Part shown: positions 16,860-25,780 of the stretch, piece by piece
Layout: the number at the start of each line of letters is the position of its first letter
Numbering within the stretch: the first letter of the stretch is position 1
From: Deltaproteobacteria bacterium HGW-Deltaproteobacteria-12
GTDB lineage: Bacteria; Desulfobacterota; Syntrophia; Syntrophales; Smithellaceae
DNA: 64,000 bases
Assembly (NCBI GenBank): GCA_002840565.1
Contig: PHBK01000010.1
Location: forward strand, 122,375 to 186,374
Direction of reading: 5' to 3'
The notes under the pieces: generated by a model
Databases searched by the model: none
What the model saw: only the letters and a program-made list of their open reading frames with translations
Told to the model about the DNA's origin: nothing
Translations under genes and position numbers: made by a program

Positions 16860-18401
16860 ATGATAAAAACAGTAGAGCAGTATCTGGAAAGCTTAAATGA
16901 CGGACGCGAAGTCTGGTGCCTGGGCGAACGGGTTAAAGACGTCCGGACCCATCCGACCATCCGATCCATCATTGAAATGGCGGCGATGGACTATGTTCTG
17001 CCCAATCACCCCGACTATCGTGATCTTTTTGTAACAAAAGACAAGGACGGCGAAGACATTAATTTCCTGCTGACATCTCCCAAAACACCCGCAGACCTTC
17101 TGCGACGGCGTGAATGCTACATGGTCGGCATGAGGACGGGCGGCGGTGTGCTCGTGCATTGCATGGGCGCGGATGCGCTGGCTTCGTTCAGTGTGGCCGC
17201 CGAGGTCATGGACAAGAAACTGGGAACCAATTACATGGAGCGCGTCGAGAATTACCGGCGGTATCTGCAAAAGAATGATCTGGCGCTGACCGGCGCCATT
17301 ACGGATGTCAAAGGTGATCGGAGCCTTCATCCGTCACAGCAGAAGCAGCACAAGGACTTTTATCTGCGAGTCGTGGAGAGGAAGAAGGACGGTATTGTTG
17401 TCCGGGGCGCGAAAGTTCATATCAGCGCATCCCCGTGTGCCAATGAACTGCTCTGCCTCCCCTGCCGTACGCATGGAGAAAACGATAAGGATTACGCTCT
17501 GGCCTTTGCAATTCCGGTGGGCACGCCCGGGGTGAAGCTGATCGGCGCCGAGCCCAGCGCCAGGCTCTATGGTGAGGAAGGCGCCTTCGACTATCCCTGC
17601 ACGAACCACATGCAGCCGACGGAGTCCCTGATCATCTTCGATGACGTTTTTGTCCCCTGGGAAAGGGTCTTCATGTGCGGAGAGTGGCAGTATTCTCAGA
17701 TCCTGGCCTACGCCTTTGCCAGCTATCACCGCCTGTTCGGGCATGCCAAGATAACCGGTACGCTGGAGCTAATGACCGGCGCAGCAAGTCTGATCGCGGA
17801 GTACAACGGCGTGCAGAATGTGCCGCATGTCCGCAAGAAGCTGTCCTGGATGGCTTATATAACCGAAACCGTGCAGATGCTGGGCAAGCAGGCCTGCCTC
17901 GATCCGATTACCGAGTTCGGAATGGATGTAATGATGCCCAACCGGATGGCAATCAATGCGGCAAAATGGACCTACGCCAGCAATTTCCATACGATGTGCC
18001 AGCACATGCAGGATATCGGCGGCGGATTGACGACGACGGCCCCGGCTTACCGGGATTGGAAGAATCCGGAAATACAGCCTTTCATCGACAAGTATCTGGC
18101 GGCCAAAGACGGCGTCCCCACGGAAGACCGGCTGCGGATCATGCGCCTGATCAAAGACATTACCGGCAATCACTGGCAGGTTGATACGATTCACGGTGAA
18201 GGGTCCATGGCGGCCCAGGAAATGTTCCTTTACACCAGCGCCGACTGGAAGAAATTCCAGTCCGCAGCGAAGCGCGCTGTGGAAATCGATGGCTGGCAGG
18301 ACGATCGCACTTACGGAAAACTGCCGCTGCAGAAGGATTTCGTAAAAATGCCGGCCGTTGACGAATCCTATAAAAGCATTGTGCCGACGGGAAACAAGTA
18401 A
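16860..18401 (+). CDS. HpaB / 4-hydroxybutyryl-CoA dehydratase family flavoprotein
   Basis: 513 residues from ATG 16860 behind AAAGGAGGAAG. It aligns along its whole length with 4-hydroxybutyryl-CoA dehydratase as I remember that protein: TVEQYLESL, GTNYMERVENYRRYLQKNDL, VKGDRS, RVVERKKDGIVVRGAK and DDVFVPWERVF. Of the four Fe-S ligands of the dehydratase (Cys99, Cys103, His292, Cys299) only two appear kept: the second Cys (VHCMGADA) and the His (SYHRLFGHAK). The first and last Cys are replaced. It therefore probably binds FAD without a cluster. Its reaction is uncertain: a radical-type dehydratase or isomerase without cluster, or an acyl-CoA dehydrogenase-like step. A true oxygenase would be odd in an anaerobe. 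Confidence 0.75.
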   Translation: MIKTVEQYLESLNDGREVWCLGERVKDVRTHPTIRSIIEMAAMDYVLPNHPDYRDLFVTKDKDGEDINFLLTSPKTPADLLRRRECYMVGMRTGGGVLVHCMGADALASFSVAAEVMDKKLGTNYMERVENYRRYLQKNDLALTGAITDVKGDRSLHPSQQKQHKDFYLRVVERKKDGIVVRGAKVHISASPCANELLCLPCRTHGENDKDYALAFAIPVGTPGVKLIGAEPSARLYGEEGAFDYPCTNHMQPTESLIIFDDVFVPWERVFMCGEWQYSQILAYAFASYHRLFGHAKITGTLELMTGAASLIAEYNGVQNVPHVRKKLSWMAYITETVQMLGKQACLDPITEFGMDVMMPNRMAINAAKWTYASNFHTMCQHMQDIGGGLTTTAPAYRDWKNPEIQPFIDKYLAAKDGVPTEDRLRIMRLIKDITGNHWQVDTIHGEGSMAAQEMFLYTSADWKKFQSAAKRAVEIDGWQDDRTYGKLPLQKDFVKMPAVDESYKSIVPTGNK

Positions 18402-18446
18402 TGCCGGAGGAGTTTCAAAAAAAATAAATTTCTCTAAGGATGAATT

Positions 18447-19316
18447 ATGGATCCAACAACATCAATGTATGTGGCCCAGGGGATACACGGGATAGCCTAT
18501 GGCATGATCCTGTTTCTCATCGCTTCGGGCCTGAACATCATCTTCGGAATGATGGGTATTCTGAATCTCGCTCACGCTTCATTTTTCATGCTGGCCGGTT
18601 ATTTTTGCTACCAGGTGGTGGTCATTACCGGCAGCTTCTGGGCGGGACTGCTTTTGGCGCCGGTCTTTACAGCTTTCTTCGGCATTCTTTTGGAGCGGAT
18701 ATTTCTGCGGCGGGTGTCAGCGCATGGTCATCTGGGCGAGTTGATCCTGACGCTGGGTATCGGCCAGGTCATTTTGTCTTTTGTCAAAGTAATATGGGGG
18801 ACGGAAAGCCTTTCGGTGCAGGTGCCCCCTATCCTTACGGGAAGCTTATCTCTGGGCGGCCTTAACTATCCTGTCTATCGATTATTTGTCATCGGCATGG
18901 CCCTGGCGGTTATGGTGTTTATGATGCTGATTCTATACAGGACGCGTTTGGGTAAAATTGTTCGCGCTGCCGTCTCTGACCGGGACATGGTCAGCGCTCT
19001 GGGAATCAACATCCCCGTTGTCTTCATGTGTGTTTTCGGGATCGGCACCTGGCTCGCCGGCATCGCCGGCGTGGCGATCGCCCCCGTTCTGACAGTCTTT
19101 CCCGGACTGGCTGATCAGGTAGGCATGGATGCCTTCATTGTCGTCGTGACCGGGGGCTTCGGCAGCCTGCCGGGCGCATTTATAGTTGCCATTATCTTCG
19201 GATTGCTGAATTCCTATGGAATACAGTTCATCTCCGGACTGGCTCCTGTCCTGATGGTAGGGTTCATGGCTATTGTCCTGGCGTTCAAGCCCAACGGATT
19301 GTTTGGGGTGAAATAA
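18447..19316 (+). CDS. livH: Branched-chain-type ABC transporter permease (LivH)
   Basis: 289 residues, about eight hydrophobic segments, with the family signatures GLNIIFGMMGILNLAHASFFML near the N-terminus and AVSDRDMVSALGINI in the cytoplasmic loop that couples to the ATPases. With LivM it forms the inner-membrane channel. Its stop shares one base with the next start. The substrate is presumably the acid degraded by the surrounding genes rather than an amino acid. Confidence 0.9.
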   Translation: MDPTTSMYVAQGIHGIAYGMILFLIASGLNIIFGMMGILNLAHASFFMLAGYFCYQVVVITGSFWAGLLLAPVFTAFFGILLERIFLRRVSAHGHLGELILTLGIGQVILSFVKVIWGTESLSVQVPPILTGSLSLGGLNYPVYRLFVIGMALAVMVFMMLILYRTRLGKIVRAAVSDRDMVSALGINIPVVFMCVFGIGTWLAGIAGVAIAPVLTVFPGLADQVGMDAFIVVVTGGFGSLPGAFIVAIIFGLLNSYGIQFISGLAPVLMVGFMAIVLAFKPNGLFGVK

Positions 19317-20317
19317 TGAAGAAAAAAATATTAAATCCGATATTATGGTTGGCGATCCTGTCTGTCATTGTTTTCTTCCCGAAATTATTCGGCCCATACT
19401 ACACCAATGTCTTTGTGGCCTTTGCCATTTTTGCTGTTTATGCCGTAGCGGTTAATGTGCTTTTGGGTTTTACAGGGCTGCTGAGTTTCGGTCACGCTAT
19501 GTTCTTCGGCGCCGGCAGTTACGGAACAGCCCTGGCTTTAAAGCACATTGCGGGCATTGCTCTCCTGCCGGCTATCGGCAGCGGTTTGCTCGCAGCGATG
19601 ATTCTGGCCCTTGTCCTTAGTCCCTTAGTTGTAAGGGTAAGCGGCACGGCTTTTGCGATGCTGCATCTGGCCTTCGGCCAGCTTGTTTATGTTCTGGTGC
19701 TGAAACTCCGGCATATCACCGGCGGCGAGGACGGCATCGGAAACTTTCCCATTCCGGCCTTCACCATTCCCGGTCTGATCTCTATTCCGATGAAAGGGGA
19801 GCCGATGCATTTCTACTACCTCGCTGTCGTCATTCTGGGTTTGAGCCTGTGGCTGCTGTGGTCTTTTACCAAGACGCCCTTTGGTCAAATTCAGCTGGGC
19901 ATCCGTGACAATGCCGCACGCATTGATTATCTGGGGTACAAGGTCACGCAGTCCAAAGCGGTGATTTATGTAGTTTCCGGAACATTTGCCGGAATCGCCG
20001 GCTCTGTTTTCTCATTATTCCACAACATGGCCTCAGCAGATGGTTCACTGGGGGCAATGGTCTCCTTTACGCCCATCACTGCGGCAATGATCGGGGGCAT
20101 AGGCAGTTTTTTTGGACCTATCTGGGGAGTGGCCATCCTGCAAGCTGTTGAAGAAGTGGCTCTCCGGTTTACCGATCGGGTCGAACTGGTAACAGGACTG
20201 ATCCTGGTCATCGTCGTCATGTTTGCTCCCCAGGGATTAGCCGGTTTCATCACGTCGGTGAAGCAACGCTTTTTTTCCACCCCGGCTGCCGGCGCTAAAA
20301 AGGAGGGCAAATCATGA
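19316..20317 (+). CDS. livM: Branched-chain-type ABC transporter permease (LivM)
   Basis: 333 residues, the second permease. NVLLGFTGLLSFGHAMFFGAGSYG is the LivM hallmark, and GIRDNAARIDYLGYKV is the coupling loop. Several membrane spans follow. The ATG overlaps the LivH stop by one base, and the LivM stop overlaps the LivG start (ATGA), so all three are translationally coupled. Confidence 0.9.
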   Translation: MKKKILNPILWLAILSVIVFFPKLFGPYYTNVFVAFAIFAVYAVAVNVLLGFTGLLSFGHAMFFGAGSYGTALALKHIAGIALLPAIGSGLLAAMILALVLSPLVVRVSGTAFAMLHLAFGQLVYVLVLKLRHITGGEDGIGNFPIPAFTIPGLISIPMKGEPMHFYYLAVVILGLSLWLLWSFTKTPFGQIQLGIRDNAARIDYLGYKVTQSKAVIYVVSGTFAGIAGSVFSLFHNMASADGSLGAMVSFTPITAAMIGGIGSFFGPIWGVAILQAVEEVALRFTDRVELVTGLILVIVVMFAPQGLAGFITSVKQRFFSTPAAGAKKEGKS

Positions 20318-21075
20318 ACATACTGGAAACTAACGGCATTCATCATGACTTTAGTGGCTTGAAGGTCCTTTTCGGCATCGATCTGCAGGTAAAGGAGGGA
20401 GAACGCCACGCGGTGATCGGGCCCAACGGCGCGGGCAAAACGACGCTTTTCAATACCATCACCGGCACATACCATCCGACCGAAGGGAAGGTGTTTTTCA
20501 AGGGTAAGGACATCACCGGATACAAACCGCATAAACTGGCCCGCATCGGCATGGGGCGTTCCTTTCAGATCACGAGCACCTTTACCCGGATGACGGCCTT
20601 CCAGAACATCCGGCTGGCCATCCTCGCCAAACACGGCATCCGTTTCAACCTACTCCGGTCTGTCGACAAGATGAAAGACATCACCCGCGAGACGGATAGC
20701 ATGCTGGAGCGTGTAAACCTGATCAACGAGCGCAACGTTCCTGCCGGTCTTCTTTCCTATGGCAAGTCCCGCGCGCTGGAGATCAGCATGGCCATGGCGA
20801 CTGATCCGGAGCTTGTCCTGCTCGATGAATTTGCGGCGGGCATGTCGCGCGATGAGACCCATAACGCCGTGGCACTGATCCGGAAAATGACCGAAGGGAA
20901 AACAGTCGTCATTATTGAGCACGATATGGACGTTGTGTTTTCCCTGGCCGACCGGATTACCGTCCTGCACTATGGTAAAATTTTAGCCACGGGAAAACCC
21001 GATGATATCCGCTGCAACCAGGACGTAAAAGATGCTTATCTGGGAGATCTCGAGATTTGTAAGGAGAAAAGTTAA
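20314..21075 (+). CDS. livG: Branched-chain-type ABC transporter ATPase (LivG)
   Basis: 253 residues. Walker A is GPNGAGKTT and Walker B VLLDEFAAGMS. The signature motif is degenerate (LLSYGKSRALEI instead of LSGGQ), as is usual for LivG, and the H-loop is IIEHDMD. It hydrolyses ATP to drive uptake through LivHM, paired with LivF. Confidence 0.92.
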   Translation: MNILETNGIHHDFSGLKVLFGIDLQVKEGERHAVIGPNGAGKTTLFNTITGTYHPTEGKVFFKGKDITGYKPHKLARIGMGRSFQITSTFTRMTAFQNIRLAILAKHGIRFNLLRSVDKMKDITRETDSMLERVNLINERNVPAGLLSYGKSRALEISMAMATDPELVLLDEFAAGMSRDETHNAVALIRKMTEGKTVVIIEHDMDVVFSLADRITVLHYGKILATGKPDDIRCNQDVKDAYLGDLEICKEKS

Positions 21076-21076
21076 T

Positions 21077-21793
21077 ATGCTGCTGGAAGTTAAAGACCTG
21101 AATACATTCTATGGCGCAAGCCATGTTTTACAGGGCGTATCTCTGAATATCGGGGAAGGCGAACTGGTCGCCCTGCTCGGACGCAACGGCATGGGTAAGA
21201 GCACCACCCTCAAAACCATTATGGGGCTGGTAAAACAGAAATCCGGACAGGTAATCTTTGAAGGCCGCGATATTAGCGGGTTTCCGCCCTTTAAGGCCGC
21301 TCAGGCGGGTATCGGGTATGTTCCCGAGGAACGGCGGATTTTTCCTGAACTCACCGTACTGGACAACCTGCTTTTGGGAATCAAGGGTGGAAAGATAAAA
21401 AACCCCGACGATCCCCATGTCTGGACGGTGGAACGCATATTCAAGCATTTTCCCAAACTGCAGGAGAGAACGAGCCAGCAGGGACGCTTTTTGTCCGGCG
21501 GCGAGCAGCAGATGCTTTCCATCGGCCGTTCGCTGATGGGCAACCCCCGCCTGCTGCTGGTGGATGAACCGTCGGAAGGCCTCGCTCCGATCATGGTCCA
21601 GGAAGTACGCAACGTTCTGGAAGAAATCAACAAGGCCGGAGTAGCTATTCTGCTGGTGGAGCACAACCTGAAAGTGGCCCTGTCGCTCGCCCAGCGTGTT
21701 TATCTGATGGGCAAAGCACACATTGGCTACACTGGAACGGTTGATGAAGTAAGAATAAATGATGAAGTTCGCGCGCAGTATCTGGAAGTTTGA
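21077..21793 (+). CDS. livF: Branched-chain-type ABC transporter ATPase (LivF)
   Basis: 238 residues from ATG 21077 (MLLEVKDLNTFYG), one base after the LivG stop and behind AAGGAG inside the LivG end. Walker A GRNGMGKST, signature LSGGEQQM, Walker B LLLVDEPSEGLAP and H-loop LVEHNL are all intact. It is the second ATPase of the transporter. Confidence 0.92.
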   Translation: MLLEVKDLNTFYGASHVLQGVSLNIGEGELVALLGRNGMGKSTTLKTIMGLVKQKSGQVIFEGRDISGFPPFKAAQAGIGYVPEERRIFPELTVLDNLLLGIKGGKIKNPDDPHVWTVERIFKHFPKLQERTSQQGRFLSGGEQQMLSIGRSLMGNPRLLLVDEPSEGLAPIMVQEVRNVLEEINKAGVAILLVEHNLKVALSLAQRVYLMGKAHIGYTGTVDEVRINDEVRAQYLEV

Positions 21794-21846
21794 CCGGGCT
21801 GTCCATGGGATAGCCCTTAATAAAATCAGACAAGGGAAAAATATTT

Positions 21847-23706
21847 ATGAGTAACTTATTAGTAAATACCAGAGATCAGCAGTTTATTCTTTTTGAACAG
21901 TTGGGCATTGAAAAATTGTTGGCAGCGGAAGCCTTTAAGGACTTTTCCAAAGACGATTTCTTAATGATTCTCAATGAGGCCGAAAAAATGGCCGTCAACG
22001 TCATTGCACCCACCCTCGCTGCGGGAGACAAGGAAGGGTGCGCCTTCAAGAACGGGAAAGTTGTTGTTCCCCAATGCTTCCACGAAACCTGGAAGAAGTA
22101 TGTGGAAGGAGGATGGATGGCACCGGGAGACTGCGCGGAAGTGGGAGGGCAAGGTCTGCCTCAAGCCGTTACTTACGCCATAATTGAGCTTATCGGTGCG
22201 GCCAACTATGCCTTCCTCATGTATCCGGGGCTGACCCACGGCGCCGCCGGCCTCATCAAAACTTACGGGACGGAAGAGCAGAAAAAGAAATACATGTATA
22301 AAATGTTTGCCGGCGATTGGGCAGGAACAATGTGCCTGACCGAACCCGGTGCGGGCAGCGATGTCGGCGCGTCGAAAGCGACGGCCAGACGTCTGCCGGA
22401 CGGGAAATTCCTGATCACCGGAACCAAGTGCTTTATTTCCGCGGGGGATCACGATCTGACCCCGAACATCATTCACCCGGTGCTGGCGCGGATTGAAGGC
22501 GATCCTCCCGGAACCAAGGGGATATCGATCTTTATCGTACCCAAGATCAAGGTTAATGACGACGGAACCCTGGGTGAATCCAACGATGTCAGTACCGGTG
22601 GAATCGAGCATAAGATGGGAATCAAAGGGTCGGCCACGGCAACACTGAATTTCGGCGAAGAGGGTAAATGCGTCGGTGAGCTTCTGGGCGAAGAGCGTTC
22701 CGGAATGAAGATCATGTTCCAGATGATGAACGAAGCTCGACTGGGGACAGGTATGCAGGGTCTGGAATTAGCTTCGGCCGCTTTTGAACACGCTGTTCAA
22801 TACGCCAGGGAGCGTGTACAGGGCCTTGCCGTCTGGGACGGGAAGAACCCTGAAGCCAAACCAGTAACTATCATCAATCATCCCGACATCCGGCGCAAAC
22901 TGATGTGGATGAAAGCACATATCGAAGGGATGCGGTCGATGTGCTATTTTGTCACGTATTGCATGGACAGGTCCCGTATTGCCACCGAGGAAGAAAAAGC
23001 TACCTGGGAAGGCTTTCTTGACCTGATGACGCCGGTCGTCAAAGCTTACTGCTCCGATAAAGGATTGCTGGTCTGCTCGATGGCTATGGATGTCTACGGC
23101 GGCTATGGTTACTGCTCGGAGTATCCTGTTGAGCAATACTTGCGGGATGAGAAGATCGCCACCATTTACGAAGGAACAAACGGCATTCAGTCGCTGACTC
23201 TGGTGGGCAGAAGTCTCGGCCAGAGAAAAGGACTCAACGCAATGAATCTTTTTGCTGAGATTCAGAAAAATATTTCCAACCTGAAGGGGCATCAGGACCT
23301 GGGCAAATATGCCGCCATCCTGGAAGACGCCAATAATGCCTGCATGGATCTGACGATGTTCTTTGCTCAGACCGGAAAAGCCGGAGATTTCCTCCTGCCT
23401 ATCGTCAATGCTTATAAGTTCATGGAAATCTTTGGAGATGTGATTGTCGGTCATTTCCTGATGCAGGGGGCGGGAATTGCGTCGGAAAAAATCGGGGCCA
23501 TTTTTGCAGAAAAAGAGGCCGATGACATCGGGAAAAAGAAAGCTCTGGAAAGCGAAGACCGCGAAGCGGCCTTCTACAGCGGCAGGATAGCTTCGGCAAA
23601 GTTTTTTGCCGCAGAAGCCCTGACCACCGTCAAGGCGCGGTGTGAATCCATTAAAATGGGCGATAAGGTGCCGCTGGAGATTACCGACGCGGCTTTTACC
23701 GTTTAA
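21847..23706 (+). CDS. Long acyl-CoA dehydrogenase (DmdC-type)
   Basis: 619 residues, about 220 longer than medium-chain acyl-CoA dehydrogenases and like the DmdC/FadE-type enzymes that carry an extra C-terminal helical domain. MCLTEPGAGSDVGAS and the following FISAGDHD are the FAD/substrate signatures. EARLGTGMQGLELASAAFEHAVQYARERVQG and VEQYLRDEKIATIYEGTNGIQ hold the FAD dimer contacts, and the Glu of IYEGTNGIQ is the expected catalytic base. It introduces the alpha-beta double bond in the CoA thioester; electrons would go to an electron-transfer flavoprotein not in this window. Confidence 0.88.
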   Translation: MSNLLVNTRDQQFILFEQLGIEKLLAAEAFKDFSKDDFLMILNEAEKMAVNVIAPTLAAGDKEGCAFKNGKVVVPQCFHETWKKYVEGGWMAPGDCAEVGGQGLPQAVTYAIIELIGAANYAFLMYPGLTHGAAGLIKTYGTEEQKKKYMYKMFAGDWAGTMCLTEPGAGSDVGASKATARRLPDGKFLITGTKCFISAGDHDLTPNIIHPVLARIEGDPPGTKGISIFIVPKIKVNDDGTLGESNDVSTGGIEHKMGIKGSATATLNFGEEGKCVGELLGEERSGMKIMFQMMNEARLGTGMQGLELASAAFEHAVQYARERVQGLAVWDGKNPEAKPVTIINHPDIRRKLMWMKAHIEGMRSMCYFVTYCMDRSRIATEEEKATWEGFLDLMTPVVKAYCSDKGLLVCSMAMDVYGGYGYCSEYPVEQYLRDEKIATIYEGTNGIQSLTLVGRSLGQRKGLNAMNLFAEIQKNISNLKGHQDLGKYAAILEDANNACMDLTMFFAQTGKAGDFLLPIVNAYKFMEIFGDVIVGHFLMQGAGIASEKIGAIFAEKEADDIGKKKALESEDREAAFYSGRIASAKFFAAEALTTVKARCESIKMGDKVPLEITDAAFTV

Positions 23707-23737
23707 AATACACCATATTGAAAGGAGTTCAAGCACC

Positions 23738-24910
23738 ATGAAAGTGGAAGACATCAAAACAATCGCTGTTATCGGTTCCGGCGACATGGGCCATGGCATT
23801 GCCGAGGTTTGCGCCCTGGCCGGACTAAAGGTTAATCTCTACGACATCAAACAGGAATTCGTGGACAAGGGTAAAAACAAAATAAAGGAAAGCCTGGAGA
23901 AGCTGGTAGCCAAGCAGAAAATGACCGCGGAAAATTGCAGCAAGATAATCGGCAGCATCACCGGTTTCACCGTTCTGCAGGAAGCGGTGCAGGGTATCGA
24001 TTACATGATCGAAGCCGCTCCGGAGATCCTGGATCTCAAATTAAAGATATTCAGGGAGGCCGATGCGGCAGCACCGCAGCACGCCATTCTGGCTTCGAAC
24101 ACGTCCAACATGAGCATCACCCGGATGGCTCAGGCCACAAAACGGCCGGGCAATGTTTTGGGAATTCATTTCTTTAATCCGCCGGTAATGATGTTTCTGG
24201 TCGAAGTTATCCGCGGCAACAAGACCTCTGATGAAACAATGAATGTCAGTTGTGAATTCATCAGCAAACTGAAGAATTTCCGGGGAGCCATGGTTCCGGT
24301 GCGGGTGGAGAAGGATTCACCGGGGTTTATTTACAACAGAGTGAATGCGCCCATCGGCTTGTTTCTGTCGGAAATGTACGAGAAAGGTCTGGTAAATCCC
24401 GAGGCGGTGGATGCCAAAGTCCGCTCCTTCGGCGCGCCAATGGGGCCCTACGAAACTACCGATTTTGCCGGGCTGGACGTATTCTGCCACGGTTCGGAGT
24501 ATTTTGCCCAAACCTTGTCTCCGGAATTTAAACCGAGCGGCTGGGTCGTTAAATTGATTGCCGCAGGAAATCTGGGCAAAAAAACCGGCCAGGGGATATT
24601 CAGCTGGCCTAACGGTGCCAGACCGGCAATAGACATGAGCAAGGCCGATCCCAACTTCGATCCGATGGACATTATTTGTCTGCAGGTGAATGAAGGCACG
24701 AAGCTTATCCAGGAAGGTGTAACGGATAAGGCTGCCGAAATCGACAAAGCCATGGTTAACGGCGGTGGTTCACCCTTGGGCCCTTTTGCCCTGGCCAAAG
24801 GCATGGGATGGGCGCAGGTTGCCCGGCGTTGCGAAGACATCTCGCAGAAGCTGGGGATCAAATGGTTTATGCCCACCGAAATTCTGAAAAAAGGGAATAT
24901 CCAAATTTAA
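23738..24910 (+). CDS. 3-hydroxyacyl-CoA dehydrogenase, two C-terminal domains
   Basis: 390 residues from ATG 23738, which follows GAAAGGAG; the open frame upstream overlaps the dehydrogenase gene and is discarded. IAVIGSGDMGHGIAEVC is the NAD loop, ASNTSNMSIT and HFFNPPVMMFLVEVI the active-site segments. Unlike the 289-residue paralogue at 14075, a second copy of the C-terminal helical domain is present (from about residue 290), as in fused FadB-type proteins. Two such enzymes suggest different substrates in the same pathway. Confidence 0.88.
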   Translation: MKVEDIKTIAVIGSGDMGHGIAEVCALAGLKVNLYDIKQEFVDKGKNKIKESLEKLVAKQKMTAENCSKIIGSITGFTVLQEAVQGIDYMIEAAPEILDLKLKIFREADAAAPQHAILASNTSNMSITRMAQATKRPGNVLGIHFFNPPVMMFLVEVIRGNKTSDETMNVSCEFISKLKNFRGAMVPVRVEKDSPGFIYNRVNAPIGLFLSEMYEKGLVNPEAVDAKVRSFGAPMGPYETTDFAGLDVFCHGSEYFAQTLSPEFKPSGWVVKLIAAGNLGKKTGQGIFSWPNGARPAIDMSKADPNFDPMDIICLQVNEGTKLIQEGVTDKAAEIDKAMVNGGGSPLGPFALAKGMGWAQVARRCEDISQKLGIKWFMPTEILKKGNIQI

Positions 24911-24925
24911 CGATAGGAGGTCCAT

Positions 24926-25693
24926 ATGAGTTACAGCAATATTATTGTGACAACCAAAGATTTCGTCAGCACAATTACCCTTAACCGTCCCCCCACGAAT
25001 TCTGTTAATCTGGGCATTCGTGAAGAACTCTGCCAGGCTGTGGGCGAGCTGGAAAAAAGCCGGGATACCAGGGTGGTCATCGTTACCGGAGCCGGAGACA
25101 AGGGTTTTTGCGCCGGCATGGACGTATCGGATACTGCCAACATTGCTAAGGGACCGAACGGCAATGAAATAATGAACCGGATTGAGCGTTCCGCCAAACC
25201 TTTTATCGCGGCAATAAACGGCTATGCGCTTGGCGGCGGCTGCGAACTGGCGCTGGCTTGTCATTTCCGGTTCATGACCGACAATCCCAAGGCCCTGATC
25301 GGCTGTCCGGAAACCAATCTCGGCATCACACCGGGCTGGGGCGGCATTCAGCGGCTGCCAAGGCTGCTGGGCAGATCCCGGGCGCTGGACATGATTTTGT
25401 TCAGCAAAAAGCTTTCCGCTTCGGAAGCGCTGTCCATCGGTCTCGTGGACAAGGTTTTTCCTGCGGCCGACTTGCTGAAGGAAACAACTTCATATGCCCT
25501 TGCACTGGCCTCGCGCGCGCCTCTGGCGGTCAGTGCCGTCCTCGAAGGAATGAGCACCGGACTGGAAAAAGGTCTGGAAGAAGGGCTGCGCGTTGACCGG
25601 GAATGGGCCATCAAGCTGGGCCAAAGCAAGGATGCGGTTGAAGGCTTCACCGCATTTTTTGAAAAGCGCGAACCGGCTTTTAAAGGCGAATAA
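24926..25693 (+). CDS. Enoyl-CoA hydratase/isomerase family protein
   Basis: 255 residues: NRPPTNSVNLGIREEL, GFCAGMDVS, GYALGGGCELALACHFR (oxyanion loop) and IGCPETNLGITPGWGGIQRLPRLLG. The first catalytic Glu is present (CPE); the second Glu position is Asp (RALDM). This is a better candidate for the actual hydratase step than the gene at 15889. GATAGGAGG lies before ATG 24926, 15 bases after the previous stop. Confidence 0.88.
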   Translation: MSYSNIIVTTKDFVSTITLNRPPTNSVNLGIREELCQAVGELEKSRDTRVVIVTGAGDKGFCAGMDVSDTANIAKGPNGNEIMNRIERSAKPFIAAINGYALGGGCELALACHFRFMTDNPKALIGCPETNLGITPGWGGIQRLPRLLGRSRALDMILFSKKLSASEALSIGLVDKVFPAADLLKETTSYALALASRAPLAVSAVLEGMSTGLEKGLEEGLRVDREWAIKLGQSKDAVEGFTAFFEKREPAFKGE

Positions 25694-25780
25694 AGAGTAA
25701 ACCGGGAAAGATACATTGCGAGCGTTAACAGCGAGTCGTTCCCTGAAATATGCAATACACAAATTAAACAGGAGGATTTT

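Noticed and set aside
16860-18401. Naming the enzyme 4-hydroxybutyryl-CoA dehydratase
   Set aside because: Two of the four iron-sulfur ligands appear missing, so the specific name is not supported.
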